DNA from: Physella acuta
Taxonomy: Eukaryota > Mollusca > Gastropoda > Physidae
Direction: 5' to 3'
Assembly (NCBI RefSeq): GCF_028476545.1
Contig: NW_026732299.1
Location: 248,001-312,000 of the forward strand
DNA: 64,000 bases
The position numbers were made by a program, and so were the translations under genes. Below, piece after piece: positions 35,802-48,670 of this stretch; position 1 is the stretch's first letter; the number at the start of each line of letters is the position of its first letter. The notes below the pieces were generated by a model that ran no database searches, was not told where the DNA came from, and worked only from the letters and a program-made list of their open reading frames with translations.

Positions 35802-37068
35802 TTTTGAAGCAGTACATTGAAAGTTTAGTGATATGAACTAGTTCTATATCTTTTTAAAACCAACCAGTCCAATGTTGAACTTCTTCTGAAATGTAAAATA
35901 CTAATGAATAGACAGAACACATCCTTTTTAATTAAACTATATTTATAAGTAGACTTACAAGTTAATTACATTTATACAAATAAAAGACCTTACATTTCTA
36001 ATAGATCTAATTTGCCATCATTTTTTTTACATATATTAGTTCAGTTTTTCAATGATGTCAGGTGCGTCGATAACTCAGCGTTTTACCATATTTTACCTAT
36101 TTATCAACTATTTAGATAGAACCATCAAACACACTTATTTCAGAGCTTCACTCTGGTTAGTTTTTAGCTTTAGATTCAAATAGTTTGGACATAAGCTGAT
36201 ATTGTATGAACAAATTTAGTATTTAAAAATAGGGGGTGTACCCTGTTCCACCCCTTATTTTTTGTTAAACAGATAGATTTAAACATATTTTGATTACTTC
36301 TGTTTAAGAATAGAGTTATCTTGAGCTAGATAAGCTTTGAGACTTAAGTGCTTAATAACTCAAATTTGCCATTATGTTGCATGTCACATCAACAAGACTT
36401 CGGTTTTGCCAAATTGTATAATTTATCAGCTTTGCAGCAGTTAAAACAAAAATCTTTTCAGTTATGAATATTAATTTGATTGTAATAACTGACACATCCA
36501 TAGCTCATCATTCTCAGCAAGTTTGAGCTTAATTTTCTGAATAGTTAAAATTTTAACTCAGATTGTATGAATGCACTGTATATGAAAAATTAGGGGGGTA
36601 CCCTGTTCTACTTCTGTTTTTGTTTTACTCTGCCCATAAATTTCTAATTTTATTGTTTATTATGCTTCCATATATAATAAATAAAGATATTGCAAAGTTA
36701 TAACAAATTTGACCATATGGTTTACAAGCTAGGACAATTTTAGTAAACGCTTAAAAAAACTCTATCACAGAAATTGAAAAAATCCTATGTTAAAAAAATA
36801 ACATTTTTTAATACGAAAAAAAATCATAACTATTTAACCGTTTGAGCTACATCAAAAAGGAAAACTGTTCTGTTATTGTAATTTTCTGCTCCTTTTAACT
36901 GTAGTAGTTGTTTCCCTAAAAAACCAATTTTAAAAATTTATCCTAGTAGGGCCCTACCTAGATTTCTAGATCTAGATCTAGATTCTAGATCTAGATTAAG
37001 AATTTAAGATCTAGATCTAGAGATTCTAGTCTTTTTTTTCTAAAATATCTAGATCTAGAATACACAAT
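35802..37068. other. Intergenic stretch ending in an AGATCTAGA-rich patch
   Basis: Two related blocks near 36225 and 36585 share GGGGGT.TACCCTGTTC.AC. From about 36955 to 37060 the motif CTAGATCTAGA recurs many times. No exon recognised. Confidence 0.45.
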
Positions 37069-37076
37069 ACAATATG

Positions 37077-38218
37077 GGTAATCTATCGTTTTGGGTACGT
37101 AAAATCGCCCGCGGCTATTTATGTACGAAAACGTTACCTCATTGTCAAGGTTTTAATAGAAGTATATTGTCATACTTGTGTGTCAAATATTATAGATAAA
37201 TGAATAATAAACCTAAATCAATGGCTAAATATATCGATACAGACCAGAAATTGGTAAAATCACGATATAGCGTCGGTTATTATTCCGGAACTGTACAGCA
37301 GTAAAAAACAGTAAAACCATGGCGTAGTCTGTCGAGCCGTTCCGGAAACCACCGGAAATACTGTAAACCATCATTTATTTGCCGCCATATTATTTTTAAT
37401 ACACAATGTTTAGAAAGGTGCAAGGATTGATTTTAGTTGCATTTTAAACACTGTTTTTCTGATAATTTTGTATTTCTAATTATTTTAAGTGTATGTGCTA
37501 ATTATTGCTGCTACTAAACGTTATTCTAGCTCTTCTTACTACTTTTATCTTTACTAACAGAACTAGATCTAGTTGTCGCAAATCTTCTCCCGGTTTTTTC
37601 TGCGTTTCTTAAAAAAAACGTTAATTACCACACTCGAATTTATTAATAATATTTAGATTTACTAATTGTTGCTAATTTTTTGTCAGTTTAACATTAAATT
37701 AAGTTAAAACATTAATTTAATGCACTTGACTTTATTTTTCTTTCAACGGTCAAATAAACTATGGTTTACAGTAACGAATGTTACCGAAACTCAACGAACA
37801 TTACCCAATAATTTCCGACGCTATATCGTGATTTTACCCAGAAATTAACTTTAAACAGCAGTGTCTGAGAGCAAGATTTGCTATATAAACAGCAGCCATT
37901 TGTAAAATAGAGTGGCTTCCCCCTGAATCTGGCGCTAAAAGCTTATAAAAATAAAACTTAGACAAGATGGCTGCTATAGTAAATGAGCATGGTTGCATCT
38001 GTTGGAAACATCGCTAGTCTTCATTTATTACGGAAAAGTTTTAATTCAATTGTTTAAAAACAGGTACATAAATGAATCAAGGAAACATTTTTGAATTTTT
38101 TAAAACATAAATCTTCCTCAAAATGTGAAATAATTATTAAAATTTAAGGAGTCACCTGTTTTTCACATTACATTTACAAATCGCGGGCGATTTTACGTAC
38201 CCAAAACGATAGATTACC
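37077..38218. mobile_element. DNA transposon with GGTAA ends and 8-bp TSD (outer)
   Basis: About 37-bp terminal inverted repeats starting GGTAATCTATCGTTTTGGG, flanked by a perfect ACAATATG duplication (37069-37076, 38219-38226). 1142 bp with no transposase. A smaller related element is inserted inside. Superfamily not assigned: 8-bp TSD with GG ends is compatible with Merlin or hAT. Confidence 0.9.
37253..37838. mobile_element. DNA transposon with GGTAA ends and 8-bp TSD (inner)
   Basis: About 24-bp terminal inverted repeats starting GGTAAAATCACGATATAGCG, flanked by a perfect CAGAAATT duplication (37245-37252, 37839-37846). 586 bp, non-coding. It shares GGTAA termini and TSD length with its host element. 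Confidence 0.9.
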
Positions 38219-38787
38219 ACAATATGTTACCTTAGACTCATTTAATATCATTTCGTTCTTTTGCAGACTTATTTAGATCGAGAATTCTAGTCAAGATCTA
38301 CAAATAGGTTGTTACAATAATTCAAATTGATGTGTAATCAACCCAATGCAAGTTACCGGAAACATGTGGCGTTATAATCACAACATTCGTGTGTGAGGGT
38401 GGGGTGTGCCGCGGTTATACTAGAAGCCCTACGAATAAAATAAAACAATTATAAAAAACTTTTATGGCTTTATAATACTAAGCTTTTAAATTACACAGAA
38501 AATAAAACAAACTTTTCTATTGTGAAATAAATACCATCGCTAATGAAATATCTTACATATAATAGCGACATATGCTTCTTTTACTAAAGAGAGAAATTTG
38601 GTTTAAGGGTTTAAGTTATCTTTGTCTTATTGGCCAGGCCCCTAGATCTTTTTTTACTTTTAGATCTATTTACATTTTATATAAATTGAGATTTACATAA
38701 CTAGTTTAATTTCAATTTAGGGCCTAGTGTTGATACTGATTTAACATACTAAATGCATAGGCTATATGAATTATTTATAGGCTAGAT

Positions 38788-39269
38788 CAGGGGTTCCCAA
38801 CCTTTTTTTTACTCTAGAGCACATTCTAAAATATCGGTAGGGTGGCGGGCACCACCTATTTTAAATCGACAAACTCCTTTCATAACTTGTCATTTTCCCA
38901 TAATTTATTTTCTTATTTTCTTATAGTATAGTCATAATGTATTAATAAATAATAAACAAAAAAAATCAAAATAATTAAATTATTTGGCATTTTTTTTTCA
39001 AATTGCATACACACAGAAAAATGTATTTACAAAACGTTAATAGTGCAGTCTGGCTCGCCGCTAGACAAGTTGGGATAAATATCGAACATATTTAATAAAC
39101 ATAGGCAGTCAAAAAAAATTATAACTGTAACAAATGAATAAAAATAAATCATATTTTAAAATAATGTTCATGAAAAAAATTCTGTCTCTGTCGAATAGTG
39201 AGAGGCGGGCACATACGAATCGTTCAGCGGGCGCCATGGCGCCCGCGGGCACAGGGTTGGGAACCCCTG
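38788..39269. mobile_element. hAT MITE with perfect 8-bp TSD upstream of CANT1
   Basis: The ends CAGGGGTTCCCAACC and GGTTGGGAACCCCTG are perfect inverted repeats flanked by GGCTAGAT (38780-38787, 39270-39277). 482 bp, no transposase. These ends are classic hAT. Confidence 0.92.
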
Positions 39270-39390
39270 GGCTAGATAGTAGTAGATTTAAGTACAAGTA
39301 GATAGAACTACATTTGCTAGACTGTTATTATACTCTATGCTTATGTTGTTTAAGGGTGTGTTTCGGTTTTACAGGGACCATAAACAAACA

Positions 39391-39417
39391 ATGGCGAAGA
39401 GAAATAAAACACTATGA
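39391..39417 (+). promoter_or_regulatory. Upstream ORF in the CANT1 leader
   Basis: MAKRNKTL then stop, in a leader whose exon appears to start at 39376 after TTTTACAG. ATGs at 39415 and 39447 also precede the chosen CANT1 start, so initiation probably involves leaky scanning or an N-terminal extension. Inferred from sequence. Confidence 0.35.
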
Positions 39418-39497
39418 ATGTGTAGGACACGTTGACAGTTTGGTTAATGTTGTCACTGCATAGCTACTATGATTGGCACTCATTATTTCATGCACCC

Positions 39498-42400
39498 ATG
39501 AGTTTACCTGTGGATGATGACGACATAAACATGTTGTCTTCTTCACCATACCCTTCAACTGTCCATGAATGGACGAAAGCCATTCGCCGACCTACGTCAT
39601 ACCGTGTTGGTAATGCTCGGTTTCATTTGAAGCCTAGGGTTGTTGCTTATGCTGGTTTGTTTTCTGCATCAATACTTATATTATTAGTTTTGTTTATGCC
39701 AAAAGCATCAAACACGGTCGTCTGTGATTCAGGAAAGCAGCTATATGATAAACAATTTGACCCAACTTATCCATTGACTAACCCTGTAAGAACTGTGGAA
39801 GGTACAATCTATAAAATAGGATTGATCACAGACCTTGATACTGATTCAAAGAGTAAAGAGAAAAAGTCTACATGGATTAGCTATTATCGTGTTGGAAATC
39901 TTTCATTATCAGAAAATAAAGATTCAGTTAAAGTAAAGCTAGGTCAGCCAAAAGTTTTGGTTTCCAATTTTGCAGCTGGTGATAGAGGCATGGAATTATC
40001 TGAGCTTGTGATATTTAATGGTAAACTTTATACTGTTGATGACAGGACAGGAATCATTTATGAAATAATTGATAATACAGTTGTGCCTTGGGTAATCTTA
40101 GCAGATGGGAATGGTAAAAACAGTAAAGGTATGTAATGTATTTACTATTTATCTTGCATGAATTTACTATTTGTATGAACAATTTGATTAGGTCCAAGCT
40201 TACTGATTTTGTTATGATTACTGCATGGGTATGCATTACTTGGCATGACAGTGAAAGACTTACACAAATATATAGCTAGTAATACCTTGAGAAACTTACA
40301 AACATTACTAAATACAATGGTAATAGTGTGAGTGAAATATACAGACATGCCTACCGTCCCACCAACAAAGGAATTTTTCCACTTTTTTTTTACAAAATAT
40401 CTAGTCCTGTTCCGCCATCCCGCTTTCGTCGACGTTTTTTCCGCTTTTTCAAAAAAATAATTAGTAGGCCTAAAGAAAACTAAAATAGAATTGAAAAAAG
40501 AGCATGGAAAAGCGATTATCTCCCTTTGGCACACGTTTCCTTGTTTACTTATAATAATTACATACAAATATCTAATACTAAATCTACTGATTGATAATGT
40601 GGACAAACAAACTTTTGAACATTCTTTTTGGTATTTTCAAGTAAATTGTAGATTTCAATTACGCCTTAAATGACATGTAGGGAGAAAAATACAATAAAAT
40701 CATGACTAACATTAACAAGCTAATTTCTAGATCTAGATTAAATCTATCTTTAGGCTAACTTCTAACTAAGAAATAAAGAACTTCTTAGTTAGAAGGACTT
40801 TTTTACTAGGTAGGTCTTAACTTTAACATATTTTATATTATATACGTAGTACATAGCCTTCAGCATATGTTGTTCTTATGGCCTAGAGCATAGCAAGGCA
40901 GGAATAATCAAATAAATAATGTTATGTTAAAGCTATGGTTTTATTATGGGGGTGGTTCTCATGGTTATAGGTTAAAGTTTTAGTAGTATTTAGCTGTAGC
41001 CTTGAGACTAGTTATATATAGTTTAACTAGAGGCCTACTAAACACTATATCTATGCTTGTACTGTATGTATGCTACTGTGTATAACGTCATTAGACTTAT
41101 TTTTAATTTTTATTTTTTGACTTAGTAAAGTAGCATCAGCGGATATGTTCCTCTTTTTAGGCATGACTTTTCCTACTTTTGGTTGCCAGAAGTAGGCATG
41201 TCTGAATATATCAGCACATATTTGATACTATTTACCTTCAAATCAAACTATCTTATTGTATTGCAAGGGTATTAGAGTATGTGTGTTGTAGAATGAGTTA
41301 TATTAATAAAAGATTGTGATTGTGTGACCAGGTACTTAAGGATGTGACGTTTGACAGTAAGCTCTGTTAGCTAAGGGAAATAGGTTAGAACAGTCTTCAT
41401 TTGTTGTGCTAAGGTGTGGAGGTATTCGTCCGTCATTGTGAATGTAGTCAAGTCTTTGTATATGTTGTGAAAGTTGTCATTTCTGTCTATTCAGCCAGTG
41501 CAATAAACCAGTGATTAAAACTGTTCTGTCCTATAGACTCATTTGTATCAAATTGTAAATACATGTTATAATGCATGTTTGACCCTGTTCTATACTTGCT
41601 TCATAATAACATCCTTTAATATTGTTATTGGTTACTAAAAGAATCTCATCTGTAATGAATGCATTTGTTATTTACATTTATTATAATGAAGTGATTAGGT
41701 GGTACATGTCTTGCATTAAGAAAATGAAGCAGTGATTAAATCCTTTTGTTTTTTCCATCTACTGATTGAAACCACTTAATATTTCATAATCCCAACTGGG
41801 GGGGGACTGTGAGTTCAGCAGGCCTAAACATGTCACATAAGCAAACTAAGCAAATAGAAAAACAGTTCTACTTGTGATCAATATTGCAGACATGCCTACC
41901 GTCCCGCCAAAATCAGAACCGTCCGGCTTTTTCACCTAAAAAAGTAATTTGTTCCGTCATCCCAAAATTGACTCTGTTGGTTCCGATTTTTTTGAAAAAA
42001 AAAATTAATAAAGAAGGGTAATAAAGTAAACGAGCCGACCCGCTGCGTATCATACGCCGCTATTTAGTTGTTTTTTTTTCTACTTTTCAGTAATTTATAA
42101 TTTGTGAATTCGACAGTACCAATGCTGCCACTGAAAATATTTGCTTAAAAACACTAAGCCCCCCCCCCCCCCCCCCCCCCCACGTGAAAGCAGCCTCCTC
42201 TTAGTTACCTCCTCTGAGTTTAAAATCATTTCAAACTAAATTATCTGCCCCTAATAGCCGTCACCATACCCGTCTCTATGATTGTAAAATGTAAACAGCG
42301 TGACCACAGCTCACCAGACAATGTGGGAGTGGGGTGGGTGATAGTGATAGAGCGAAAGAGAGGGGACTGCAAGGAGGCGCTTGCAGCTTGTTTTCTAACG

Positions 42401-45400
42401 GCTCCCAGAAGAGAATTATATATATATAGATTGAAAAAATGTCAGGAAAAACGCGATTATCTCCCTTTGGCAGACGTTTCTGTTTCCTAGTTTACTTACA
42501 ATATTTACAAGTATCATCTTAATTCTAGATCTAGTTAGTAGTATATCTACTACTACTAGATCTAGAATTGTAACTAGATCTACTAGTAGATACTGAAATA
42601 GTGAATACTGATCTATCTTGTAAGTTTAACTTAACTAGTAACTACTATTATGAAGAACTTAGTAAGAAGTAACTAGGAGTTTTACTAGGTAGATCAAGGG
42701 TCTTTGCTCGTAACTTTACATATGATGAAGCCTTCATCATTTGTTATTCATATAGCCTAGAACATAGCAAGACATAAATAATCAAATCAATAATGTTATG
42801 TCAAAGCTATGATTTTTATTCGGGGGGGGGGGGGGGGTCTCAGGTTATTGGTTAATTTATTGTTTTTAAATGTAAGCTGACATTAAGCAGTATTTAAATG
42901 TATCCTAGAGACTAGTTATATAGGACTAGAACCCTACTAATGTCATTAGAGTAATTTTTAATTATTTTTATTTTTGACTTAGTAAAGTTGCGTCCCCGTG
43001 TATGTTCCTCTTTTTGGCTTCAAATTCCTCTTTTTAGGCATAACTGTTCCTACTTTTGGCTGACAGGGGTAGGCATGTCTGATATTGTAAATTGTTCACA
43101 TAATCTTATAGACTTGGTACCATGGGTGGGAGTTTGCAGAAAAACCATTTACTATGTATAAAGACAATTAGATAAGGCCTACTATAGAAGAGAGAAAAAT
43201 TATACTTAATTTCAACATTAAATTGCCAAGACGGAAAAATGGGGTAGTCCTGATATATATTTTTACATCCTGTTTGACCTTATATAAAATGGCCTTATTA
43301 TAATTTAATTACTAGTTGGGAAATTTTACTTTCAGGTTTTAAGTGTGAATGGGCTACGGTTAAAGACCAGCGCTTGTATGTTGGAGGCTTAGGAAAAGAA
43401 TGGACCACTGAAACAGGAGAAGTTGTCAACCTTAATCCACAGTGGGTGAAATCTATAGGAATAAGTGGAGATGTAGAGCACATGGATTGGCATGATAAAT
43501 ATGATGCCTTGAGAGCAAAAACTGGAACTTTATTACCAGGTTAGAAACTGATTCGATTTTAATTTCAGATGTTTTACTATTTTTCTTCTTTTAACAATTC
43601 ACTTTTTCTGAGACTAATCTGAAACTGATTGCTTCAACTGTTTTTATAGTGTTTAAGTTAGTAGTTCAACTAAATTGTATACAAATGGGAAAAATATCTG
43701 TCTCTTTGCATTGTTTTGATACATTTTACATTTTGACTATTAATAAAAATAACTTTCCAAAACACTAACCTGGAATTCCCAATGTCAGGAGCATAACTCT
43801 GTATGAATAAGTGAACCTTTCACAAAATATTGTTGTTGGGTTTTTTTTTAATGAAAGCTATAATAAAAATAAAAATTATTTTTTAATGTTGGAATTAAAT
43901 CTGGCTTTCCAACAGTAATAAATTGGGAGTGATCTCCCCTAAACTTTCTCAAATATTCTTATATAACACTACAGGGGATGGCAACTTGGGATATAGGCAT
44001 GATTTTAAATCCATTTTAAATTACTTGTACTTTTTAAAATAGAATAGAATCTCGTAGAAAAAAGAAATGTGCATCAAGTGAACACCAAACAATATGTGTA
44101 TAATAGTGCAGAATATTATTAGTTCTTTATAAATTCACATGCATTTTTTTTTTTTTTTTGAGAAGTCAGAAATAGTGTAAATTATTACATAAATGGAAAT
44201 TACTCAAAATTTGATAGAAGACAGAGAATTAGATCTTTTACTTACATCTGAAATTTCATTTATCTATCTGAAATAGTACTCATAGGCTTTTAAACAGTTG
44301 AAAGTAGAATAAGTTCTACTTCAGGTTACCAAAAATTGCTGAAAAGTTGATACAGATCTACAAATTTGATATAATACTTATGTATGAAATTTCATCAACC
44401 TAGCTGTAATGGTACTCAAGTTATTGTGTTCACATACAAACATACTCACACAGGCATACACATTGCAAAACTATGTTTTTTCCGATTCAGGGAGGTGTAA
44501 ATGTTGAGATTTTTGTAAAAGTCTCGATTTTTTTTCTTATTTTTTTTTGCACAATTACAATATTTACTCTATACTTCATATACAAGAAAGTAAAAATAAT
44601 AAATCAATAAATGTGCACCAAAAAAAAATGTCAGAGAAAATAAATAATTGGTCATTTGGAGTAGTGAACTTTATTTTTGTCTAAACAAATCATCAACAAA
44701 TTAATCAGTTGAATATCTACTAAATATAAAATTCACAAAATACATGCCTAGATAATGAGATACATTTTAGGATGGATAGTTTTAAAATGTGGGATTAAAG
44801 AAAATAAGCATTATAAACATTTTAAATTACCATTGAATTTAACTAACTTGGAAAAGTACACTGAAACTATTCTATTTTCTATCTATTTAAAAAGGATTTG
44901 TAGGCCAAATATTTATAAAACAAATGTGACTTTTCTTTTGTATGAAGGGGCAGCGGCTAATTAATAGTTAATACTTGGGTTCCTCTGTGTATAATCTTCA
45001 AGTGTGACCTTTTAGTAATTAATTTTTTTTTGCTAACGTTTAGTGATTTTTACTTCTTTTAATAAAATAAATTAATGAGATTTCTTTTTGCTTAGGTTAC
45101 ATCATTCATGAATCAGGTGTTTGGAGCGATGTGCACAAAAAATGGTTTTTCCTTCCTCGTAGAGCTAGTACAGAAAGCTATGATGAAAAACAAGATGAGA
45201 GAAGGGCAACAAATCTCCTGTTTGTTGTTGATGAGCATTTTGAAGACATTCGTGTAGAGAAAATTGGAATGATAAATCCAACTCATGGATTCTCTTCGTT
45301 TAAATTTATTCCAGGAACAGGTGACAATATTATTGTTGCTCTGAAGAGTGAAGAAGACAATGGAAAAATTGCATCTTATATTTTAGCTTTTGATTTAAAT

Positions 45401-45466
45401 GGCAATATATTAATGCCAGAGATGAAAATTGGAGATGTAAAATATGAGGGTATTGAATTTGTATGA
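39498..45466 (+). CDS. CANT1: Soluble calcium-activated nucleotidase 1 (apyrase), 3 coding exons, 401 aa
   Basis: ER/Golgi enzyme hydrolysing UDP and GDP (Ca-dependent), supporting glycosylation and proteoglycan synthesis; secreted forms are salivary apyrases in blood-feeding insects. Exons: 39498-40128, 43336-43539, 45096-45466, with phases joined. From the ATG at 39498 the product has 401 residues, the human length; an in-frame ATG at 39447 would add 17. Seen: membrane anchor at about 48-67, then [70 protein letters not shown] (holding the Arg mutated in human skeletal disease), [18 protein letters not shown] and VKYEGIEFV at the end. All family motifs are present. Intron 1 carries two transposons and intron 2 an R2 repeat. 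An AATAAA at 45822-45827 is a likely poly(A) signal. Confidence 0.97.
40342..41204. mobile_element. hAT-like element family H6, copy A (CANT1 intron 1)
   Basis: The ends CAGACATGCCTAC and GTAGGCATGTCTG are inverted; AATATA flanks both sides (40336-40341, 41205-41210). 863 bp, no ORF. It is co-linear with copy B. Internal marks are GATTATCTCCCTTTGGCA and TTGACTTAGTAAAGT. Confidence 0.88.
41887..43081. mobile_element. hAT-like element family H6, copy B, interrupted by R1 (CANT1 intron 1)
   Basis: Same 13-bp ends as copy A, flanked by ATATTG (41881-41886, 43082-43087). It is 1195 bp because an R1 repeat is inserted at about 42031-42432. Different flanks show independent insertions rather than a tandem duplication. 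Confidence 0.88.
42031..42432 (+). repeat. Dispersed repeat R1, copy 2, inside H6 copy B
   Basis: Starts CGAGCCGACCCGCTGCGTAT and ends AGAGAATTATATATATAG. Contains a poly-C run at about 42161-42181 and AAATTATCTGCCCCTAATAG. Absent from H6 copy A at the matching position, so it inserted later. Confidence 0.85.
43925..44592 (+). repeat. Dispersed repeat R2, long copy (CANT1 intron 2)
   Basis: Matches 29650-30290 nearly end to end with scattered changes. Starts GGGAGTGATCTCCCCTAAAC; contains GGTGATGAAATTTC-type motifs in reverse and TTCAGGGAGGTGTAAA. Non-coding. Confidence 0.85.
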
Positions 45467-45821
45467 AAAGTTTATTTATAATTTTTTTGTTCAGAGATGC
45501 TAGGTAGAAAAATGCTTGTCTATTAAATGCTTGTTTAGCTACAGTTATTGAGTAATTATTAAGTTGTATATGTAAAACATTTTTGTTTTGATCCAAGCTG
45601 TTTGTAGAGTTGGCAGATGTGATATTTTTTATAAGCTCTTACTTAGTTTACAATATCTATTTCTCCATCTGTTTGTGGCAAGTGTTAAAACTCAATGTTG
45701 CGCCGCCGCCCCCCCCCCCCCCCCCCCATGCAGCAATTTCATTCACACTATCCAAATTCTTGCATCACCAAACATTGTGCAAGAATGTATAATTTTAATA
45801 TAGTTAGGATATAATTTAGTC

Positions 45822-45827
45822 AATAAA
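45822..45827 (+). terminator. Likely CANT1 polyadenylation signal
   Basis: AATAAA about 355 bp downstream of the CANT1 stop, after a 3' UTR containing a poly-C tract at about 45710-45727. Confidence 0.4.
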
Positions 45828-46859
45828 ACTTAATTTAGAGATTACTATTTCAATTTTAAAAAGGGGGAGATAACAATATTAGGTACTTGTTCAGCCATGT
45901 GACAGCAGTGAATAGATGGTCACAAATGGGGTTTTTTCATGGACATTAATAAGGGTTAAAAATTGTCTTTTAGACTTCAGCAAACTACTGGTCAGGTTTC
46001 AAAACAATTTTTTTTTGTCTTATGACTCACAAGAGCCTATGGAATGCTAAAATTAAAGTACTACTTGTTTTTAAAAACTTATATACATATATATTAATTA
46101 TGAAAATTCTCAATTGCCTAAAGTAGAAAGCAAAGAAGGTATAAAGCCTGTTATAATAATTTTTCAAGTGCATTTAAAATAAAACAAAATTTATCTCTTT
46201 AATGAGAGCTTTGGTCACTTATGAAATCTTACACTTTTTAGCAACTAACGCTTTCTTTCTTTTCTTCTTTTCAGTGCGCAATAAGTGTATTATTATAAAG
46301 CATTTTGTACTTGTTTATGGTTTTGAAATTATTTATTTTAGTGTATGTTCAAGTAAAATCTTTCTTCTTTTTTTTTTATAAATAGTTAAAGATCAGTAAC
46401 AACATACCTTTTACTCAAAATGTTGTTTTAAATGGTTTTTTTTTTCAATATTCTTATAACACAATTTTTATTGGCATTACCTTATTATAAGAAGTTAAAT
46501 GTTTGTATGGTTTCCTTCTTTTATAAAAAAAAAAGTAGCTTGAGGCTGTTTACTTTAACTTAAACTAAACCATATAGTGTAGACAATATAGAGATATATG
46601 TTAATTCAAATGATTTTAACTGTTCAGTGACAATGGTTATAGACATTTTTTTTTTTAAAATAGACAGCTGATGTGTTTAAAGGAAGGTAATTTCCTTTAA
46701 CTATGCTGGACATAATTTGTTTTAATTTGTGCCACAAGAAAAATATTAGCATTTTACATATTTTTTGTTATATATATATATTAAATTCATTTCAACATTG
46801 CCAATTATTTTGAAACTGTAGATCACTATTGGGCAGTAGTCAGTTCATACTGAATGCAA

Positions 46860-47040
46860 CTTTACCCTCTAAGGCCTGATAGTCCATATGAAAGAGGAAG
46901 TAGAGTTTTAATGTTTCTACATCCTTGTGAACGGCTTGTGTGCTCAGCACTGATTTTAACTGTGCCCAGCTCCCTTTACTGTCCCAAGCTCATGTCAGGT
47001 ACCCGTTAGAGCTGGATAGACTCAAGGATGTCATGTGAGT
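46860..47040 (+). repeat. SINE-like interspersed repeat, copy 1
   Basis: GTGCCCAGCTCCCTTTACTG, then CAGGTACCCGTTAGAGCTGG and ATAGACTCAAGG; a shorter relative is at 59555-59625 (GCCCAGCCACCTCCACTTTCCC, GGTACCCATCAGAGCTGGG). This order is typical of mollusc SINE tails. No tRNA head is seen. Confidence 0.45.
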
Positions 47041-47530
47041 TAATAATTGAGTTTTACTATGCCATCCAGAGTATTTGTGACTTCATTCCTTTATCGCAGG
47101 TGTATTGACTAGTAATTGGCAATACTGCTTATTAAACTTTAAGAGTCTTTTAAAATTCTTTCAGCTGTGATAACCCAAACCCTAACAATAAAGTCTTTCA
47201 TTGCTATTGTTTTAATTCATTCTGCTGTTTTTCATTGAATCAATGGTTATGATTTAGTAGTATATTTTCAATATCTTGACAATTAGTCTAGTCTAAATAG
47301 AATATTTTGACTCTAGTTTCAGATGGATTGTTAAAATATGAGAAAGGTTAAAATGAAAGAGATCATCATGCCTCTGTTAGCTCTCTATAATATTTTCTTA
47401 TTATCTATATTTTAGTGTACATTTTTTAGACTTTACCTTTCCTTCTATGTGTGTCTGATTTTTTTAATTTTGATGGTTTTATAAGTAGTCACTTTTTGCT
47501 AGGTGGGATACAGCAGACATTGTGTAGCTA

Positions 47531-47531
47531 T

Positions 47532-47614
<83 letters not shown>

Positions 47615-47628
47615 TATATATATAATAT
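47531..47628 (+). repeat. (CA)n(TA)n(CA)n(TA)n microsatellite
   Basis: A central TA run of about 56 bp flanked by CA runs on both sides. Confidence 0.95.
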
Positions 47629-48246
47629 AACTTAGAAGCAATTGAAAATTGAACCAATGCTTGCGATGGAAATTAATGCATACCTTATTTTACGTTCATA
47701 TTTAGGTGTGTAAAAAAATGTGTGTAGTAATTCATGTCATTACCACCAGCCTCAAGGGATGATTGCAAACAATATTAGACAGCTCTATGTGGATTTGTGT
47801 ATATTGGTCATTCATAATATGCTACACAAGGAGGGGGGGAGGGATTCAAAAAGTTTGGGGGAGGGGGTTAGCTTTATGTAGATGCCCACAAGTTGAAATA
47901 ACATCAATATACTGGTATGCTACAAGATGGAACTATGGTAGAAGATTTGGTACTTAGGTTTTCAAAGGATATTTTTGTAACTACTTTAATGCCTTTATTC
48001 ATCACTAATACTTAATCAATAGTAATACCTGGCATCTAATTTATGTTAATTTTTTCAACTGGAGTTTTGTTTTAAAAGCACCATTAACATATTTTAGATT
48101 TAAAATAGTCTTCTGTATTTGATACTGATAGCGATATTTTTTTACAAGCTTTTATTTTGTTTGCGAGGTCTGTTTGTTTGTGGCAAATCTCATAACTCAA
48201 ATTTGACCCACTTCTAATTCAGCGATTTTGTTCAAACTTTCCAGAC

Positions 48247-48670
48247 GAGCTTACCCACGCCGTAGGCATACGCCGCTATATAGCTGTTTAATTTTCTACG
48301 TTTCAGTAATTCATAATTTGTGAATTCAGCACTAACAATGCTGCAACTGAAAATATTTTGCTTTATAACACTCAGTAAATGACAGTTTACACAGACGAGA
48401 ATGAAAATATTAAGCAGAACCTATTACCTCCCTTTATTTTTAAATAGTTTAAAAACTAAATTATCTGCCCCTAATAGCCGTCACTAATTCCACCCGGCTC
48501 TACAGTTGTAAATATCTGGGGTGAACCACAGCTCACCAGACTGGTTGGGGTGGGAGTGGTAGCAATATGGTCTGTTGAGCATTCTTGGAGAGCGATGGAG
48601 TGGGCAGATAGGCATGTGTATACATGGTGTCCCACATGGTCCCTCCATGAAGAGAATTATATATATAGAT
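48247..48670 (+). repeat. Dispersed repeat R1, copy 3
   Basis: Matches copies 1 and 2 across the whole length, from GAGCTTACCCACGCCGTAGG to GAAGAGAATTATATATATAG, without the poly-C run. It is the longest uninterrupted copy. Confidence 0.85.

Noticed and set aside
47763-47957. Small plus-strand ORF with a GGG-rich stretch
   Set aside because: No similarity, no splice context; sits in repeat-rich intergenic DNA.
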